Shown here in pieces: positions 1-8,696 of a stretch of 64,000 nucleotides of DNA. The notes under the pieces are model-generated. The model was not told the DNA's origin. It did no database searches and saw only the letters and a list, made by a program, of their open reading frames with translations. This DNA comes from Terriglobus sp. TAA 43 (lineage in GTDB: Bacteria; Acidobacteriota; Terriglobia; Terriglobales; Acidobacteriaceae). The stretch is from positions 1-64,000 of the forward strand of contig NZ_JUGR01000005.1 in the NCBI RefSeq assembly GCF_000800015.1, written 5' to 3'. Numbering within the stretch: position 1 is the first letter of the stretch; every line of letters begins with the position of its first letter. The position numbers and the translations under genes were made by a program.

Positions 1-383
1 CAATCGGAGCATGCTGGGTGTTCGCTGAGTTTGCAGTTCGACATCGGGAAAGCAGGCGAGACATCAATTCCAGAGAGCAGTTGGCCACGGTCCGTTCCGG
101 CGCCATCGTCTGAAGAAATACGTTGTGTCCAGAGTTTTTGAACGGGCACCTGCCGTTGTTCGAGACGAGCTTAGCCACGTGGGGCGTTTTCCCACGCACA
201 GGCCCATGACGTCTCGTCTTAGTGAGGGCTCAGACGGCATCTTCCAAGTCGAGACGACAGAAGGCATCGATGTTTTTCTCCCCGGTCGACGACGATACTT
301 CCCGACAAAGAGCCGAAGAGGTGGATAGCTAGACCCGATCCTCCGTTTCACGGAATAGCTGACCGCGACGAACTCGGAGGCCT
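1..383. other. no convincing gene at left edge
   Basis: Open frames exist on both strands, but none has a ribosome binding site, a recognisable domain or a plausible composition. The forward frame that is open over about 29-328 gives a basic peptide I do not recognise. It could be the 3' part of a gene whose start lies outside the window, or a relic. Confidence 0.5.
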
Positions 384-1913
384 TTAATCCACCGCCTGTG
401 AGACCGGGGTCTGGTAACGCTTCAGCAGGTGTTCGCGTTCCAAGTGGACGATTTCGCCTGCAGCCTGGCGACGATCTACCCACGCTTCAATGATTTCAAT
501 GCACGCGTGGTCGATGTACCGGAGACAGAAGCTGTGGATGTAAATGGGGGGACCGCTTGGAGCGTCGTCCAGCGTGCGGGAGATTTTCGGAATTGCAAGA
601 AACGTTCCAACTCCGGCCAGATGAATATCCGTGCGTTGTTCCGTGGTCTCCACATCCAACTGCAGATGAGTCAGCTTCCAGAGTGTCCATAGTAGCGACA
701 GACCGATGCCCACCAGGACTCCCGTCAACAGATTGGTGGCGACAATAGTCACCATCGACAGGCCGTACACGATGACAGGTGGCCAGCCGAAACGACGCAG
801 ATGAAGAATGTCCTTTAGCTTCACCAGTCGTATACCGGTCAGCACGAGCACCGCTGCGAGTGACGCCATCGGGATCATCCGCAACGTTCTGGCGAATAAA
901 GCAACTGAGATAAGCAGCCACAGTCCATGCAGAATGGTGGATCTGCGCGTTTCGGCTCCGGCCTGCACATTGGCGGAACTACGCACAATGACTCCTGTCA
1001 TTGGCAGTGCGCCAAGAAAACCGCAGAGCATGTTGCCGATACCCTGGGCGGCTAGTTCCTTGTCGTAGTTGGCACGAACCTTGGTTTGCATCTGATCGAC
1101 AGCAGCGGCTGACAGAAGCGTCTCGGCGCTTGCGATGAAGGCCAGTGCGATTGCAGTCCCCAGAAGTGATGTCCAGCGTGTGGCGGTGAAGGCGGTTAGC
1201 GGCGTGAAGCTGACCATGTCGCCCAGGTTTGCCGGAACATCAATGCGACGGATGCCCAGATGCAGCGTCTGGGCCAACGCTGTGCCAGCTCCGATGCCAA
1301 GAAGAGCAGCGGGCACAAGCTTAAGTTTCGCTGGCCGAAAGCGCTCCCAAAGCAGGATCACGATCAGGGTCAGCACACCCACCAGCAGTGCCCATTCTTC
1401 CTTGCTGCCATCCAACGGGAACAATCCGACGGCAAGAGCTTCGCCCATGGCGAAAATGTTCGCTGGGCCGGTGGCCTTGGGTGCACGGTCCAACACGACG
1501 TGAAACTGTTGAATGACGATGAGGACGCCGATACCCGCGAGCATGCCGTGTACGACTTCCGGCGAGATTGCACGGAACCAGCGGCCTACACGCAGAACGC
1601 CCGCCAGCAACTGAATGGCTCCCGCAACGACCAAAATTGGACCAAGAGCTCCAAGCCCGTGGTCTTGCACCAGTTCGAAAACGATGACGGCCAGTCCTGC
1701 AGCGGGTCCGCTCACCTGCAATGGCGACCCGGACAAGGCCCCCACCAGGATGCCGCCGACGATGCCGGTTACCAGACCACGCGCGGGCGGCATACCTGAT
1801 GCAACGGCGATGCCCATGCAAAGCGGTAGCGCGACCAGGAACACGACCAGCGACGCCGAAATGTCGCTGATCAGGGCATGAGGCTTCTTTGAAGATTCAT
1901 TTGTACTGTTCAT
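384..1913 (-). CDS. SulP-family inorganic anion transporter
   Basis: A 509-residue inner-membrane transporter of the SLC26/SulP family, which moves sulfate, bicarbonate or other anions. The N-terminal core is rich in transmembrane helices and carries the family-typical stretch PARGLVTGIVGG and the SGPAAG segment near residues 65-75. The C-terminal cytosolic part is short and looks like a reduced STAS-type tail. The ATG was chosen because GGAGG lies seven bases upstream; an alternative start 21 bases earlier has none. No carbonic anhydrase is next to it, so the substrate cannot be told from context. Two copies of CGTATGCA 21 bases apart lie just upstream and could be a regulator site. The family call is firm; the transported ion is not known. 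Confidence 0.93.
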   Translation of the reverse strand: MNSTNESSKKPHALISDISASLVVFLVALPLCMGIAVASGMPPARGLVTGIVGGILVGALSGSPLQVSGPAAGLAVIVFELVQDHGLGALGPILVVAGAIQLLAGVLRVGRWFRAISPEVVHGMLAGIGVLIVIQQFHVVLDRAPKATGPANIFAMGEALAVGLFPLDGSKEEWALLVGVLTLIVILLWERFRPAKLKLVPAALLGIGAGTALAQTLHLGIRRIDVPANLGDMVSFTPLTAFTATRWTSLLGTAIALAFIASAETLLSAAAVDQMQTKVRANYDKELAAQGIGNMLCGFLGALPMTGVIVRSSANVQAGAETRRSTILHGLWLLISVALFARTLRMIPMASLAAVLVLTGIRLVKLKDILHLRRFGWPPVIVYGLSMVTIVATNLLTGVLVGIGLSLLWTLWKLTHLQLDVETTEQRTDIHLAGVGTFLAIPKISRTLDDAPSGPPIYIHSFCLRYIDHACIEIIEAWVDRRQAAGEIVHLEREHLLKRYQTPVSQAVD

Positions 1914-1941
1914 GAGGATTCCTCCGTCGCACACTCTGGTG

Positions 1942-1970
1942 CGTATGCAGGCCGCAATACTCCGTATGCA
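1942..1970. promoter_or_regulatory. direct repeat CGTATGCA x2 upstream of the SulP gene
   Basis: Two identical octamers begin at 1942 and 1963, 21 bases apart (about two helical turns), some 30-60 bases upstream of the transporter start. Such spacing suits a dimeric regulator bound on one face of the helix, but chance is possible. Confidence 0.3.
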
Positions 1971-2565
1971 CGACAGCGCGGTATGTTCTGCGCGTAACGT
2001 GCGAAGCGATCGGGGAACGAATTAGGAAAGAGGGGGACCGCGTGAAGAACCCGGTGCGCGTGGAGCAGAGCGTCCCGCAAGGGCCGAAACTCTTGCGAGA
2101 GGCTCTGTAACTGGCTCGGGAAAGGGGAGACCTATCGATACGAGCTGTGTGTGCAACCTGCCACCGTTGTCAGAGCTCGGATGCGAGTCGTGTCTGGCTT
2201 CAACACGAAGCACTTGCCGGGAGACAATCGGCTGGTGAGTATGCGTAGTTTCGGGCAGTGACGCCTCTAGCAATTCCCAGTCTTGCGAACGGCGTGTGCG
2301 ACTAGAGGTTTTGCTTCCGACGTGTGAGGGCAGGTGCCGCCGGTTGTGATGAGGAGCATGGGAGAGTGCCCAGTTCGGGGATGAGGCATTCGACGAACAC
2401 ACGTGCAAGCCGAAGCAGAGCGCCATCAGCAGCATGATCCGGGCGACTTGCGGCTGGATCCTCATCGTGGAGAACGATCATGTCACAATCGGTGTGCCAT
2501 TGCCCACGGAATTTGTCGGGCGTGCGAAAGAACCTCATCTGTGAGTGGATCGCGCAATCCCAAAA
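1971..2565. other. intergenic, no convincing gene
   Basis: The longest reverse frame (2022-2465) begins with a hydrophobic stretch that resembles a signal peptide, then turns into Arg/Pro/Ser-rich sequence with no domain. It has no Shine-Dalgarno site. It may be a lineage-specific secreted protein or a chance frame next to the decaying reductase relic. I do not call it a gene. Confidence 0.4.
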
Positions 2566-2953
2566 ATCATGGTGTATCACCATGCTTGCCAATCGCTGTA
2601 CCGTTTTCATTCCGTGCGGGGCAATATGCAACGGCTGCTCTTGCGGATGGAGTTCGGTTAGTTGCGAGGGGCCATTCGATCGTTTCTTCGCCTCACGACC
2701 CGCTGCTGGAGTTCTATATCGAACTGGTAAAGCCCGGTGCGCTCACTCCCAGACTGTGGCAGCTAAAACCTGGTGGCCGCGCCTACATACGGAATCGTGC
2801 GGCGGGGCGCATGGGCTTGTAAAACGAGAGGGTGTCAAAAATCATCTCATCATCGCGACTGTAACCGGAGTCGCGCCATTTATCAGCATGGCGAAAAGAT
2901 ACGCTGCGGAAAAGGCACCGCACAAAACTCACCGGTACGGCGCCCTTTGCTAA
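2566..2953 (+). pseudogene. relic of a ferredoxin-NADP+ reductase (Fpr-type)
   Basis: Pieces of one FAD/NAD(P)-binding reductase are spread over three reading frames in the right order. The frame beginning at 2569 gives an N-terminal piece (HHACQSLYRFHSV). The frame through 2601-2819 gives FSFRAGQYATAAL, the FAD-site region SIVSSPHDPLLEFYIELV and LTPRLWQLKPGG. The frame from about 2831 gives NHLIIATVTGVAPFISMAK, the NADP-side motif. So there are at least two frameshifts, near 2600 and 2815-2830. The flavin-stacking RxYS motif has become RGHS, and about 100 C-terminal residues are missing. In intact relatives the protein moves electrons between NADPH and ferredoxin or flavodoxin. The order and motif matches make the relic call strong; sequencing error cannot explain all the defects. 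Confidence 0.8.
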
Positions 2954-2961
2954 GTGATGCT

Positions 2962-3882
2962 TTATCTAAGACCCTTGCCCCAGACATAGTCATATCGCAC
3001 CGCAAATCCACTGATGTTTGGACCATTGTCATGTACTAATGCATGGGCATACACAAAAATCAGTGTGCTTCTTGCGTTTATGGAGGCATTTAACTGGCTG
3101 CCCACGATGAAGTTGCGCTGCACGTTGTCCTGATTTACACCGTTGATCAACGTGTCCCCACGAAATGAGTAGCGAATATCCAGCGAAGCCCAGACGGAGT
3201 TATTAAGTGAGTAACTGAGGTGCGCCTCCACTCCAGGGAGAGGCATCTGTTTTAATACCTCCGCGCCGCGGTACATCGTATTGTCTGAAAAGAAATAGGA
3301 ATTGACATAAGCGTCGATTACCCATTTTTGCTCCGGTCCGAACGGATGGGATAGGCCAACCTCGGGCTTGAATGACCAGCGATCCGAACCGAGGTTGAGA
3401 AGCCTGTTATGGTCATACTGGCCTGTGGGCGCCGTAAAGGTAAAGCTGGCTCCTATAGAGGTCTTAGGTTTATATGTTTCGAATTCTGACGCAGTGAGCG
3501 CTGGGCCACCTTTCAACAACGTGCCGATCTGATAGCTGGTATCACCCGCACCGTTCACATCCCCACTAATCGTGGTCCCAGCGATCGAACCTGAAGCTGA
3601 GGCAATCGGAATACTGGGCTGTATCCAAGTCAGTCGATGACGCACACCAAAATACCGTGTGTAAGCGATGACTCCCTGATTCAGATTGAATTTCGCATTT
3701 CCCACAATAATCGAGGGGTCGATCGAAGCATCGGATCGGACATAGGCATACATCAGTTCGATTTGATTGAGATCCACCGGAGAATTGGTGTAGGTGCGAG
3801 GGTCCGAAAACTGCGCAAAAACAAGATTGTGTGAGTGTGCGAGCGCCAAAGCCATGCAAGAGTAGATCAAGCGTCTGCGCAT
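2962..3882 (-). CDS. outer-membrane beta-barrel, phenol-degradation MetA-like transporter family
   Basis: 306 residues with a signal peptide (MRRRLIYSCMALALAHSHNLVFAQ) followed by repeated amphipathic strands ending in an aromatic or Arg residue, the usual pattern of a porin-like barrel. Segments such as PTGQYDHNRLLNLGSDRWSF and the final VRYDYVWGKG fit the MetA-pathway family (Pfam Phenol_MetA_deg), whose members are outer-membrane channels proposed to admit aromatic or hydrophobic compounds. No catabolic gene lies beside it, so the substrate is open. Its 3' end almost touches the decayed reductase on the other strand. Confidence 0.75.
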   Translation of the reverse strand: MRRRLIYSCMALALAHSHNLVFAQFSDPRTYTNSPVDLNQIELMYAYVRSDASIDPSIIVGNAKFNLNQGVIAYTRYFGVRHRLTWIQPSIPIASASGSIAGTTISGDVNGAGDTSYQIGTLLKGGPALTASEFETYKPKTSIGASFTFTAPTGQYDHNRLLNLGSDRWSFKPEVGLSHPFGPEQKWVIDAYVNSYFFSDNTMYRGAEVLKQMPLPGVEAHLSYSLNNSVWASLDIRYSFRGDTLINGVNQDNVQRNFIVGSQLNASINARSTLIFVYAHALVHDNGPNISGFAVRYDYVWGKGLR

Positions 3883-4183
3883 GGCAGCAAATGTAACAAA
3901 AGATTGTCTTATGCGCGATCACTTACTCGAAGATGCCCGAATCAATCGTTGATAACTCCAAGAGTAATGGATTCCAGATATGGGATGTAAATGTGGCAAG
4001 GAACGCGACGGTGCGCGGATTGCCTGATGGGTCCCGGCTTTGAACGGCAGCGGGATCTGCTTCTAGATCTCAATATCTTCCCCTGTATCTTTCGACAGTT
4101 TGCAGGAAATTTTGTGAACGCTAGTATCTCCTTTGCAGTCCCGGATCAGGTAAGGAGATAGCGTCTTCCAGGATGCGTTAGTT
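3883..4183. other. intergenic upstream of the DUF3300 gene
   Basis: Divergent spacer between the barrel gene and the DUF3300 gene. It should hold promoters for both, but I could not single out a convincing -35/-10 pair. A small reverse frame (4063-4296) covers the ribosome binding site of the DUF3300 gene and is not credible. Confidence 0.4.
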
Positions 4184-4247
4184 AGGCGGTTGTAAGTGCT
4201 TGAGTGAATCAGCTTAGAGAGGCGGTCACTCAATAGCTGAACCGCCT
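4184..4247 (+). promoter_or_regulatory. nested inverted repeats in the 5' leader of the DUF3300-DUF2950 genes
   Basis: Outer arms AGGCGGTT (4184-4191) and AACCGCCT (4240-4247) pair perfectly. Inside them, TTGAGTGA (4200-4207) pairs perfectly with TCACTCAA (4226-4233). As RNA this would make a two-tier stem of 16 base pairs about 50 bases before the start codon. It could be a leader structure or paired operators. Confidence 0.5.
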
Positions 4248-4296
4248 GATGAAATCGGGCCGCGATTTCAATCGGAACGAGGAGAGGGAGGCACAA

Positions 4297-5832
4297 ATGA
4301 ATCCGAGAGCAAGAATGCTTGGTTCCAGCTTCCAGCGCTTGGTTGGTGCGCTGTGTATCGTTGCCTTGGTTCCTGGGGACGGACTAGCTTACACACAGAC
4401 TGCGCAGGCGAATACAACTCAGCAACCGTCCGCGAAAATCTCCTCCGACCAACTCGATTCGCTGGTTGCGCCAATTGCCCTCTATCCCGATCCAATGCTG
4501 GCGCAGACGCTGGCGGCTTCTACTTATCCTCTTGAAATTATCCAACTGCATCAATACTTAACCAAAAATCCTGGACTAAAGGACAAGGCGCTTGCGGATG
4601 CTGTTGCCAAACAGGCCTGGGATCCGAGCGTCCAGGCACTTGCAGGTCTGCCGGACCTGGTCAAACGCCTTGCGGACGACATTCAGTGGACCACTGATCT
4701 TGGTAATGCGTTTCTGGCGCAGCAGAAAGATGTGATGGATAGTGTTCAACGCATGCGTAAGAAGGCGCAGGATACTGGCAATCTGAAATCGAGCGAGCAA
4801 CAGAAGGTAGAAACCAAGGTCATTGAGAGCAAAAGCACCATCATCATTGAGCAGGCGAATCCGCAGGTCGTCTATGTGCCTTCCTACAATCCTACGGTGG
4901 TGTATGGGCCGCCTGTCTATCCTTATCCCCCGATTTACTATCCGCCGCCGGGATACTATGCGGCGGGCATGGCGATCTCGTTCGGTGTGGGCATAGCGAT
5001 GGGGGCGTTCTGGAGTGGCGGTTGGGGCTGGGGCTGCGGCTGGGGCGGCAATAACAACATCACCATCAACAACAACAACAACTTCAACCGCAACACGAAC
5101 GTTGGCGGCGGCAACCGAGGGAACATCGGCGGCGGCAACCGGCCTTCTCAGCTACCTTCTCGCGGTGGTGTGGGAGGTGCCGGCGGTGTGGGCGGCGTAG
5201 GTGGGGCTGGCGGTGTTGGGGGTGTAGGTGGCGTTGGCGGTGCCGGTGGAGTCGGCGGCGCTGGCGGGGTAGGCCGGCCGGGTGGAGTTGGCGGTGTCGG
5301 CGGAGCAGGAGGTGCCGGCCGGCCGTCGCAACTGCCCGCTGGGGGCAACAGTTGGCAGCACAATCCGCAGCATCGCGGTGGCGCTCCTTATGGAGATCGC
5401 GCGACTGCCGACCGTTTTGGTGGCCTGTCACGCGGAGACTCATTGAGCAATCGCCAAGCCAACGCGAGGCAACAGATCGGGCGAGAGGGAGGCAATTTGG
5501 CCAGCAATAACCGGGGAGGCGCTGGCCTAGGCGATCGTTCGGGAGGCGGATTCGGAGGAGGAAACCGTGCCGGAGGTGGAGCTGGCGTGGCGGATCGGTC
5601 AGCCGGCGGTCCAGGTAGCCGCGGCGGAGCTGCTGGCGGGGGAGCAGACCGCGTTGGGAGCCGGGATTTGTCGCGCGGCAGTGGTAGCAGTGGGGGCGCG
5701 TTCGGAGGCGGTTCCAGAGGCTACAGCGGATCAAGCGCACGCTCCAGCAGCTCACGAGGGGCTTCCAGCATGGGAAGCCGCGGAGGCGGTGGCGGTGGTA
5801 TGCGCGGAGGCGGCGGTGGTCGACGCCGGTAG
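4297..5832 (+). CDS. DUF3300 domain protein with Gly-rich C-terminal tail
   Basis: 511 residues: signal peptide, then a DUF3300 domain over roughly residues 45-210 (LDSLVAPIALYPDPMLAQTLAASTYPLEI is diagnostic, with VVYVPSYNPTVVYG at the end). A Tyr/Pro-rich stretch (YPYPPIYYPPPGYY) and a hydrophobic Gly/Trp segment follow. The last half is almost pure Gly/Val/Ala/Arg/Ser. The function of DUF3300 is unknown; export and the low-complexity tail suggest an envelope or surface role. ATG chosen because GGAGAGGGAGG stands just before it; an upstream ATG lacks a site. The DUF2950 gene follows after 34 bases, a pairing common in Proteobacteria and Acidobacteriota, so the two are probably co-transcribed. 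Confidence 0.88.
   Translation: MNPRARMLGSSFQRLVGALCIVALVPGDGLAYTQTAQANTTQQPSAKISSDQLDSLVAPIALYPDPMLAQTLAASTYPLEIIQLHQYLTKNPGLKDKALADAVAKQAWDPSVQALAGLPDLVKRLADDIQWTTDLGNAFLAQQKDVMDSVQRMRKKAQDTGNLKSSEQQKVETKVIESKSTIIIEQANPQVVYVPSYNPTVVYGPPVYPYPPIYYPPPGYYAAGMAISFGVGIAMGAFWSGGWGWGCGWGGNNNITINNNNNFNRNTNVGGGNRGNIGGGNRPSQLPSRGGVGGAGGVGGVGGAGGVGGVGGVGGAGGVGGAGGVGRPGGVGGVGGAGGAGRPSQLPAGGNSWQHNPQHRGGAPYGDRATADRFGGLSRGDSLSNRQANARQQIGREGGNLASNNRGGAGLGDRSGGGFGGGNRAGGGAGVADRSAGGPGSRGGAAGGGADRVGSRDLSRGSGSSGGAFGGGSRGYSGSSARSSSSRGASSMGSRGGGGGGMRGGGGGRRR
5161..5325 (+). repeat. in-frame Gly-Val-Gly-Gly coding repeat
   Basis: A run of GGVGG/GGAGG units inside the DUF3300 gene, flanked on both sides by the same peptide RPSQLP, which suggests the block grew by duplication. 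Slipped-strand changes in length would stay in frame only when whole codons are gained or lost. Confidence 0.7.
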
Positions 5833-5866
5833 CTGGGTTATGAAGGCCAAATAGAGGAGCGCTGTC

Positions 5867-6874
5867 ATGAGAACGATATCTACGAAGGGAAGTCTCCCTT
5901 GGGTTGCTTCGACTATCTGCCTCGCAGCTCTGGCATGTCTGTTCGCGCCGGTTCTTGCGGCGCAACAAACTGCGGATGCAGGGGCTCCGGCTGCTGTGGT
6001 CGCGTCCCCCACGACCGAGTCCGACATGGTAGCCAAGACTTTCAGTAGTCCGGAGCAGGCTGCCGATGCATTAGTCAACGCGGCTGCGCAGTTCGACCAG
6101 GCAGCGCTTATAGAAATCTTCGGCCACGATGGGGATGGCATTGTATTTAGCGGTGAACCCGCACAGGACAAGCGACGCGCCGAAGAGTTCGCTGCTGAGG
6201 CACATGAGAAGAAGAGCGTTTCCATCTCTCCTCGAGGTGGTCGCCGCGCATTCCTGCTTGTGGGGAATGAAGACTGGCCCTTTCCTGTGCCGATCGTCAA
6301 GATAGGAGATAAGTGGTCGTTTGATAGTAGGGCCGGGCGCCGCGAACTGTTGTATCGCCGCATTGGCGAGAATGAGCTCGATGCCATTCAAATCTGTCAC
6401 GGATTTGTGGACGCACAACAGGACTATGCTCTCAAGCCGCGTGAGGGGTATCAGGTCAATCAGTACGCGCAAAACATCATCAGTACTCGGGGCAAGCAGG
6501 ATGGTCTTGCGTGGCAAAACGAGGATGGCACGTGGGGCGGTCCCATTGGCGAAAAAGCAGCCGAGGCAATCCAGCAAGGTTACGGCCGTGGCGAGCCGTA
6601 TCACGGCTACTTCTTCAGGGTGCTAAAAGGGCAAGGTCCTGCCGCGCCGCTTGGGCAGCTGGATTACGTGATCGACGGCGCGATGATCGGAGGCTTCGCC
6701 CTTGTGGCTGCGCCGGCTGAATACGGCGTGACCGGAGTAAAAACCTTCATCGTGAGCAACGATGGCGTTGTTTATGAAAGGGACTTTGGCGCTGGTACAG
6801 CAAACCAGTTCGCGAAGATGGATCGCTTCAACCCGGACAAATCGTGGACGCCAGTCCTTAACGAGACCAACTAG
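5867..6874 (+). CDS. DUF2950 family secreted protein
   Basis: 335 residues with a signal peptide (hydrophobic stretch near residues 10-30 ending AALACLFAPVLAAQQ). The mature part matches DUF2950 along its length: FSSPEQAADALVNAAAQFD at the start, EDWPFPVPIVKIGDKWSFD, a middle block ARREGYQVNQYAQ-like, and the C-terminal pattern YGVTGVKTFIVSNDGVVYERDFG. The biochemical role of the family is unknown. It follows the DUF3300 gene closely, has its own GAGGAGC ribosome site, and probably shares its promoter. Both products are predicted periplasmic or outer-envelope proteins, so a joint envelope function is a reasonable inference. Confidence 0.88.
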   Translation: MRTISTKGSLPWVASTICLAALACLFAPVLAAQQTADAGAPAAVVASPTTESDMVAKTFSSPEQAADALVNAAAQFDQAALIEIFGHDGDGIVFSGEPAQDKRRAEEFAAEAHEKKSVSISPRGGRRAFLLVGNEDWPFPVPIVKIGDKWSFDSRAGRRELLYRRIGENELDAIQICHGFVDAQQDYALKPREGYQVNQYAQNIISTRGKQDGLAWQNEDGTWGGPIGEKAAEAIQQGYGRGEPYHGYFFRVLKGQGPAAPLGQLDYVIDGAMIGGFALVAAPAEYGVTGVKTFIVSNDGVVYERDFGAGTANQFAKMDRFNPDKSWTPVLNETN

Positions 6875-7269
6875 AGACAGAACAACTGTTTGTAACGGTC
6901 GTAGGTTAATCAGCGAAGTCGAACGGGCTTGAGCCGGATGTGATTGGATATTGCGATGGCAACGCAGCTGTCGTGAAGAACAACGTTCTATGCATGAATA
7001 AGCAAGATTGAAGGTTCGATCAAGATGAGCCTTATTCCGGTCTTGCTAAGTCGTTTGGACCCTCGAACATCTCATCCTTAACCTCTAGCAACAGAAAACA
7101 TCAGGCACGAGGCGAAGGCGTGTGCCCAATAGCCGGGACAGTATTCCCCTTTGCGGATTTGACATATCAAATCCGCAAAGGGTTAGTCGCGTGGTAAAGG
7201 AAGTCCAACACGAGATGGATAGGATGCGTTAAAAAGCTACGTGAAAGCTTCAGCTTATAACTTAACTTC
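6875..7269. other. convergent intergenic spacer
   Basis: Between the ends of the DUF2950 and OmpA-like genes. Apart from the perfect hairpin listed separately I see no gene, repeat or RNA in it. Confidence 0.5.
7147..7182. terminator. perfect 16-bp hairpin between convergent genes
   Basis: CCCTTTGCGGATTTGA (7147-7162) and its exact complement (7167-7182) are separated by a 4-base loop CATA. It sits between two converging genes, so a bidirectional terminator is the likeliest role, although no long T run follows on either strand. Confidence 0.6.
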
Positions 7270-8166
7270 CTACACTCCAGCGATAGCTTTGTTCTGCAGT
7301 ACCCGCACGACGACGCGACGATTCTCGGCCTGCCCTTCCTTCGTGCTTTCGTTGCCGACCTGTTCGCTTTCGCCCATCGCGCCAGGCGCCAGCATTCTTG
7401 TCAGAGGTACCCGACCATGCTGAATGAGAATATTCGTTACATTGCCGGCACGGTCTTCGCTGAGCTTCTGGTTCATGGCGGCGCTGCCTGACGCCGAGGC
7501 ATAGCCCTTGACTTCGATCATGTATCCATTAATCCCCTTGGCTTTCTCGGCCAGCGCAGTTAGTTGAGAAGCGTACTTGGGATCGACGGTGACCTTACCG
7601 TTAGCGAAGTAAACCGTCACTTCGTCCAGGATGTAGTAGTCGTCCAGTTGGCCGAAGCGAACGACAGCTGCATCGACCGCGGCCTTATTGGCGGCGATCT
7701 TCGTCTCATGTTGTCGCAGTGCCTCGTTCTGTGCCTTCAGTTCGGCGTTATGCTTCTCCAACTCTTCCTGGTTCTTTTGGACCTGTACTTTGGTCTCGTG
7801 CATGCCAGCCTGAATGGATTCGGCTCTTTCAAGATCATTGCCCTTAAACCGAACCGACTTCGCTACCAACTGTTGCTGTTCGTCGTATTCGCCCTCGACC
7901 TTGACCTCGAGGCCAGGAATTAGCGCGGCCATGGACATCTGCTTCCTGCGTGCTTTGAGCATTCCCTGCACCTGGGCCACATCCGTTGTGTCGGTTAATT
8001 GGACTACTAGATTGGGATTGTCCGAGGTCTGCACGACCATATGTTCTCCGCTGCGTGCTTTGATCATGCCTTCGGCCTTTACGGACTGTGCGACGCTGTT
8101 CGTCTGGAACAACGTTGGACCAAGAATGAGTAGAACTGCTGCGTATACGGTCTTAGGCAGTGACAT
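7270..8166 (-). CDS. OmpA-family protein with coiled coil
   Basis: 298 residues. A signal peptide (MSLPKTVYAAVLLILGPTLF) leads to a small beta-rich N-terminal part (VKAEGMIKARSGEHMVVQT), with a repeat of the same theme at AQVQGMLKARRKQ. A Gln/Glu/Lys-rich heptad region follows near residues 115-165 (KNQEELEKHNAELKAQNEALR), then an OmpA C-terminal peptidoglycan-binding domain (YMIEVKGYASASGSAAMNQKLSEDRAGNVTNIL, ending ENRRVVVRVL). The OmpA domain ties the outer envelope to peptidoglycan. The ATG with GGAGA upstream was preferred over a TTG start 60 bases earlier. Nothing in the context narrows the role. Confidence 0.85.
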   Translation of the reverse strand: MSLPKTVYAAVLLILGPTLFQTNSVAQSVKAEGMIKARSGEHMVVQTSDNPNLVVQLTDTTDVAQVQGMLKARRKQMSMAALIPGLEVKVEGEYDEQQQLVAKSVRFKGNDLERAESIQAGMHETKVQVQKNQEELEKHNAELKAQNEALRQHETKIAANKAAVDAAVVRFGQLDDYYILDEVTVYFANGKVTVDPKYASQLTALAEKAKGINGYMIEVKGYASASGSAAMNQKLSEDRAGNVTNILIQHGRVPLTRMLAPGAMGESEQVGNESTKEGQAENRRVVVRVLQNKAIAGV

Positions 8167-8569
8167 TGATCTTCTCCATTTCTCAAGATGAAATTGCCGG
8201 TATTTCACGCGAATCAAAAGTGCCACTGTAGCAACAGACTGAAGCGCGCAGTCTGCTACCGTTGGCGTGTCCCGAGCAAGAGAATTCTGGGATCTATTGG
8301 CACGGGGCCGATGCGACAGCTTAAGAACACGCTAACCACGAGTGCTAGACGCAGTTAAGATAGTTCAGCATACAGGTACCGCAAACTAGCAGAACTTACA
8401 GTATTGCGACGCGATGGTAACTCGTTGCGCAGTATCTTGGTTGCGGACGAGTGTCTTTGCGTAGTGGCCGAAGTAAGTAAGGAGATTGAGAATGCAGTCC
8501 CTCGTAGGTATGGTTATTTCGGGTTGCGACATACTCGCGTACATATGGATTCAGAAATTTCCTTACACT
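8167..8569. other. divergent intergenic spacer
   Basis: Separates the OmpA-like and DUF4136 genes and should carry both promoters. A 74-codon forward frame (8404-8628) has no ribosome site and no recognisable sequence. No RNA gene seen. Confidence 0.4.
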
Positions 8570-8595
8570 CTGTCAGGATTGACAGTTTCACTGTC
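8570..8595 (+). promoter_or_regulatory. overlapping TGACAG/CTGTCA palindromes upstream of the DUF4136 gene
   Basis: CTGTCA-GGAT-TGACAG (8570-8585) is a perfect inverted repeat. The second arm also begins GACAG-TTTCA-CTGTC (8581-8595), another perfect pair. The core TTGACAGTTTC recurs three more times upstream of the next gene, which points to a shared regulator or shared promoter elements. Confidence 0.45.
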
Positions 8596-8696
8596 GAAGT
8601 GCGGCTGAGTAGTATCAGCCTGAATTGAACAAGCGGCGATTTCTAAAAGCAGTGGCGCTTGGTAGCTTGTCGCACATGATCGAAAGGAGATTTGAA

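Noticed and set aside
2022-2465. Reverse frame of 147 codons with a hydrophobic N-terminus
   Set aside because: No ribosome site, no family resemblance, Arg/Pro/Ser-rich tail, and it lies beside a decaying locus.
4063-4296. Reverse frame of 77 codons upstream of the DUF3300 gene
   Set aside because: It spans the ribosome site and the nested stems of the forward gene and has no ribosome site or recognisable domain.
5084-5968. Antisense frame of 294 codons under the Gly-rich tail of the DUF3300 gene
   Set aside because: Arises from the repetitive complement; Arg/His/Leu-rich with no domain.
8404-8628. Forward frame of 74 codons
   Set aside because: No ribosome site or domain; it runs through the palindromes upstream of the DUF4136 gene.
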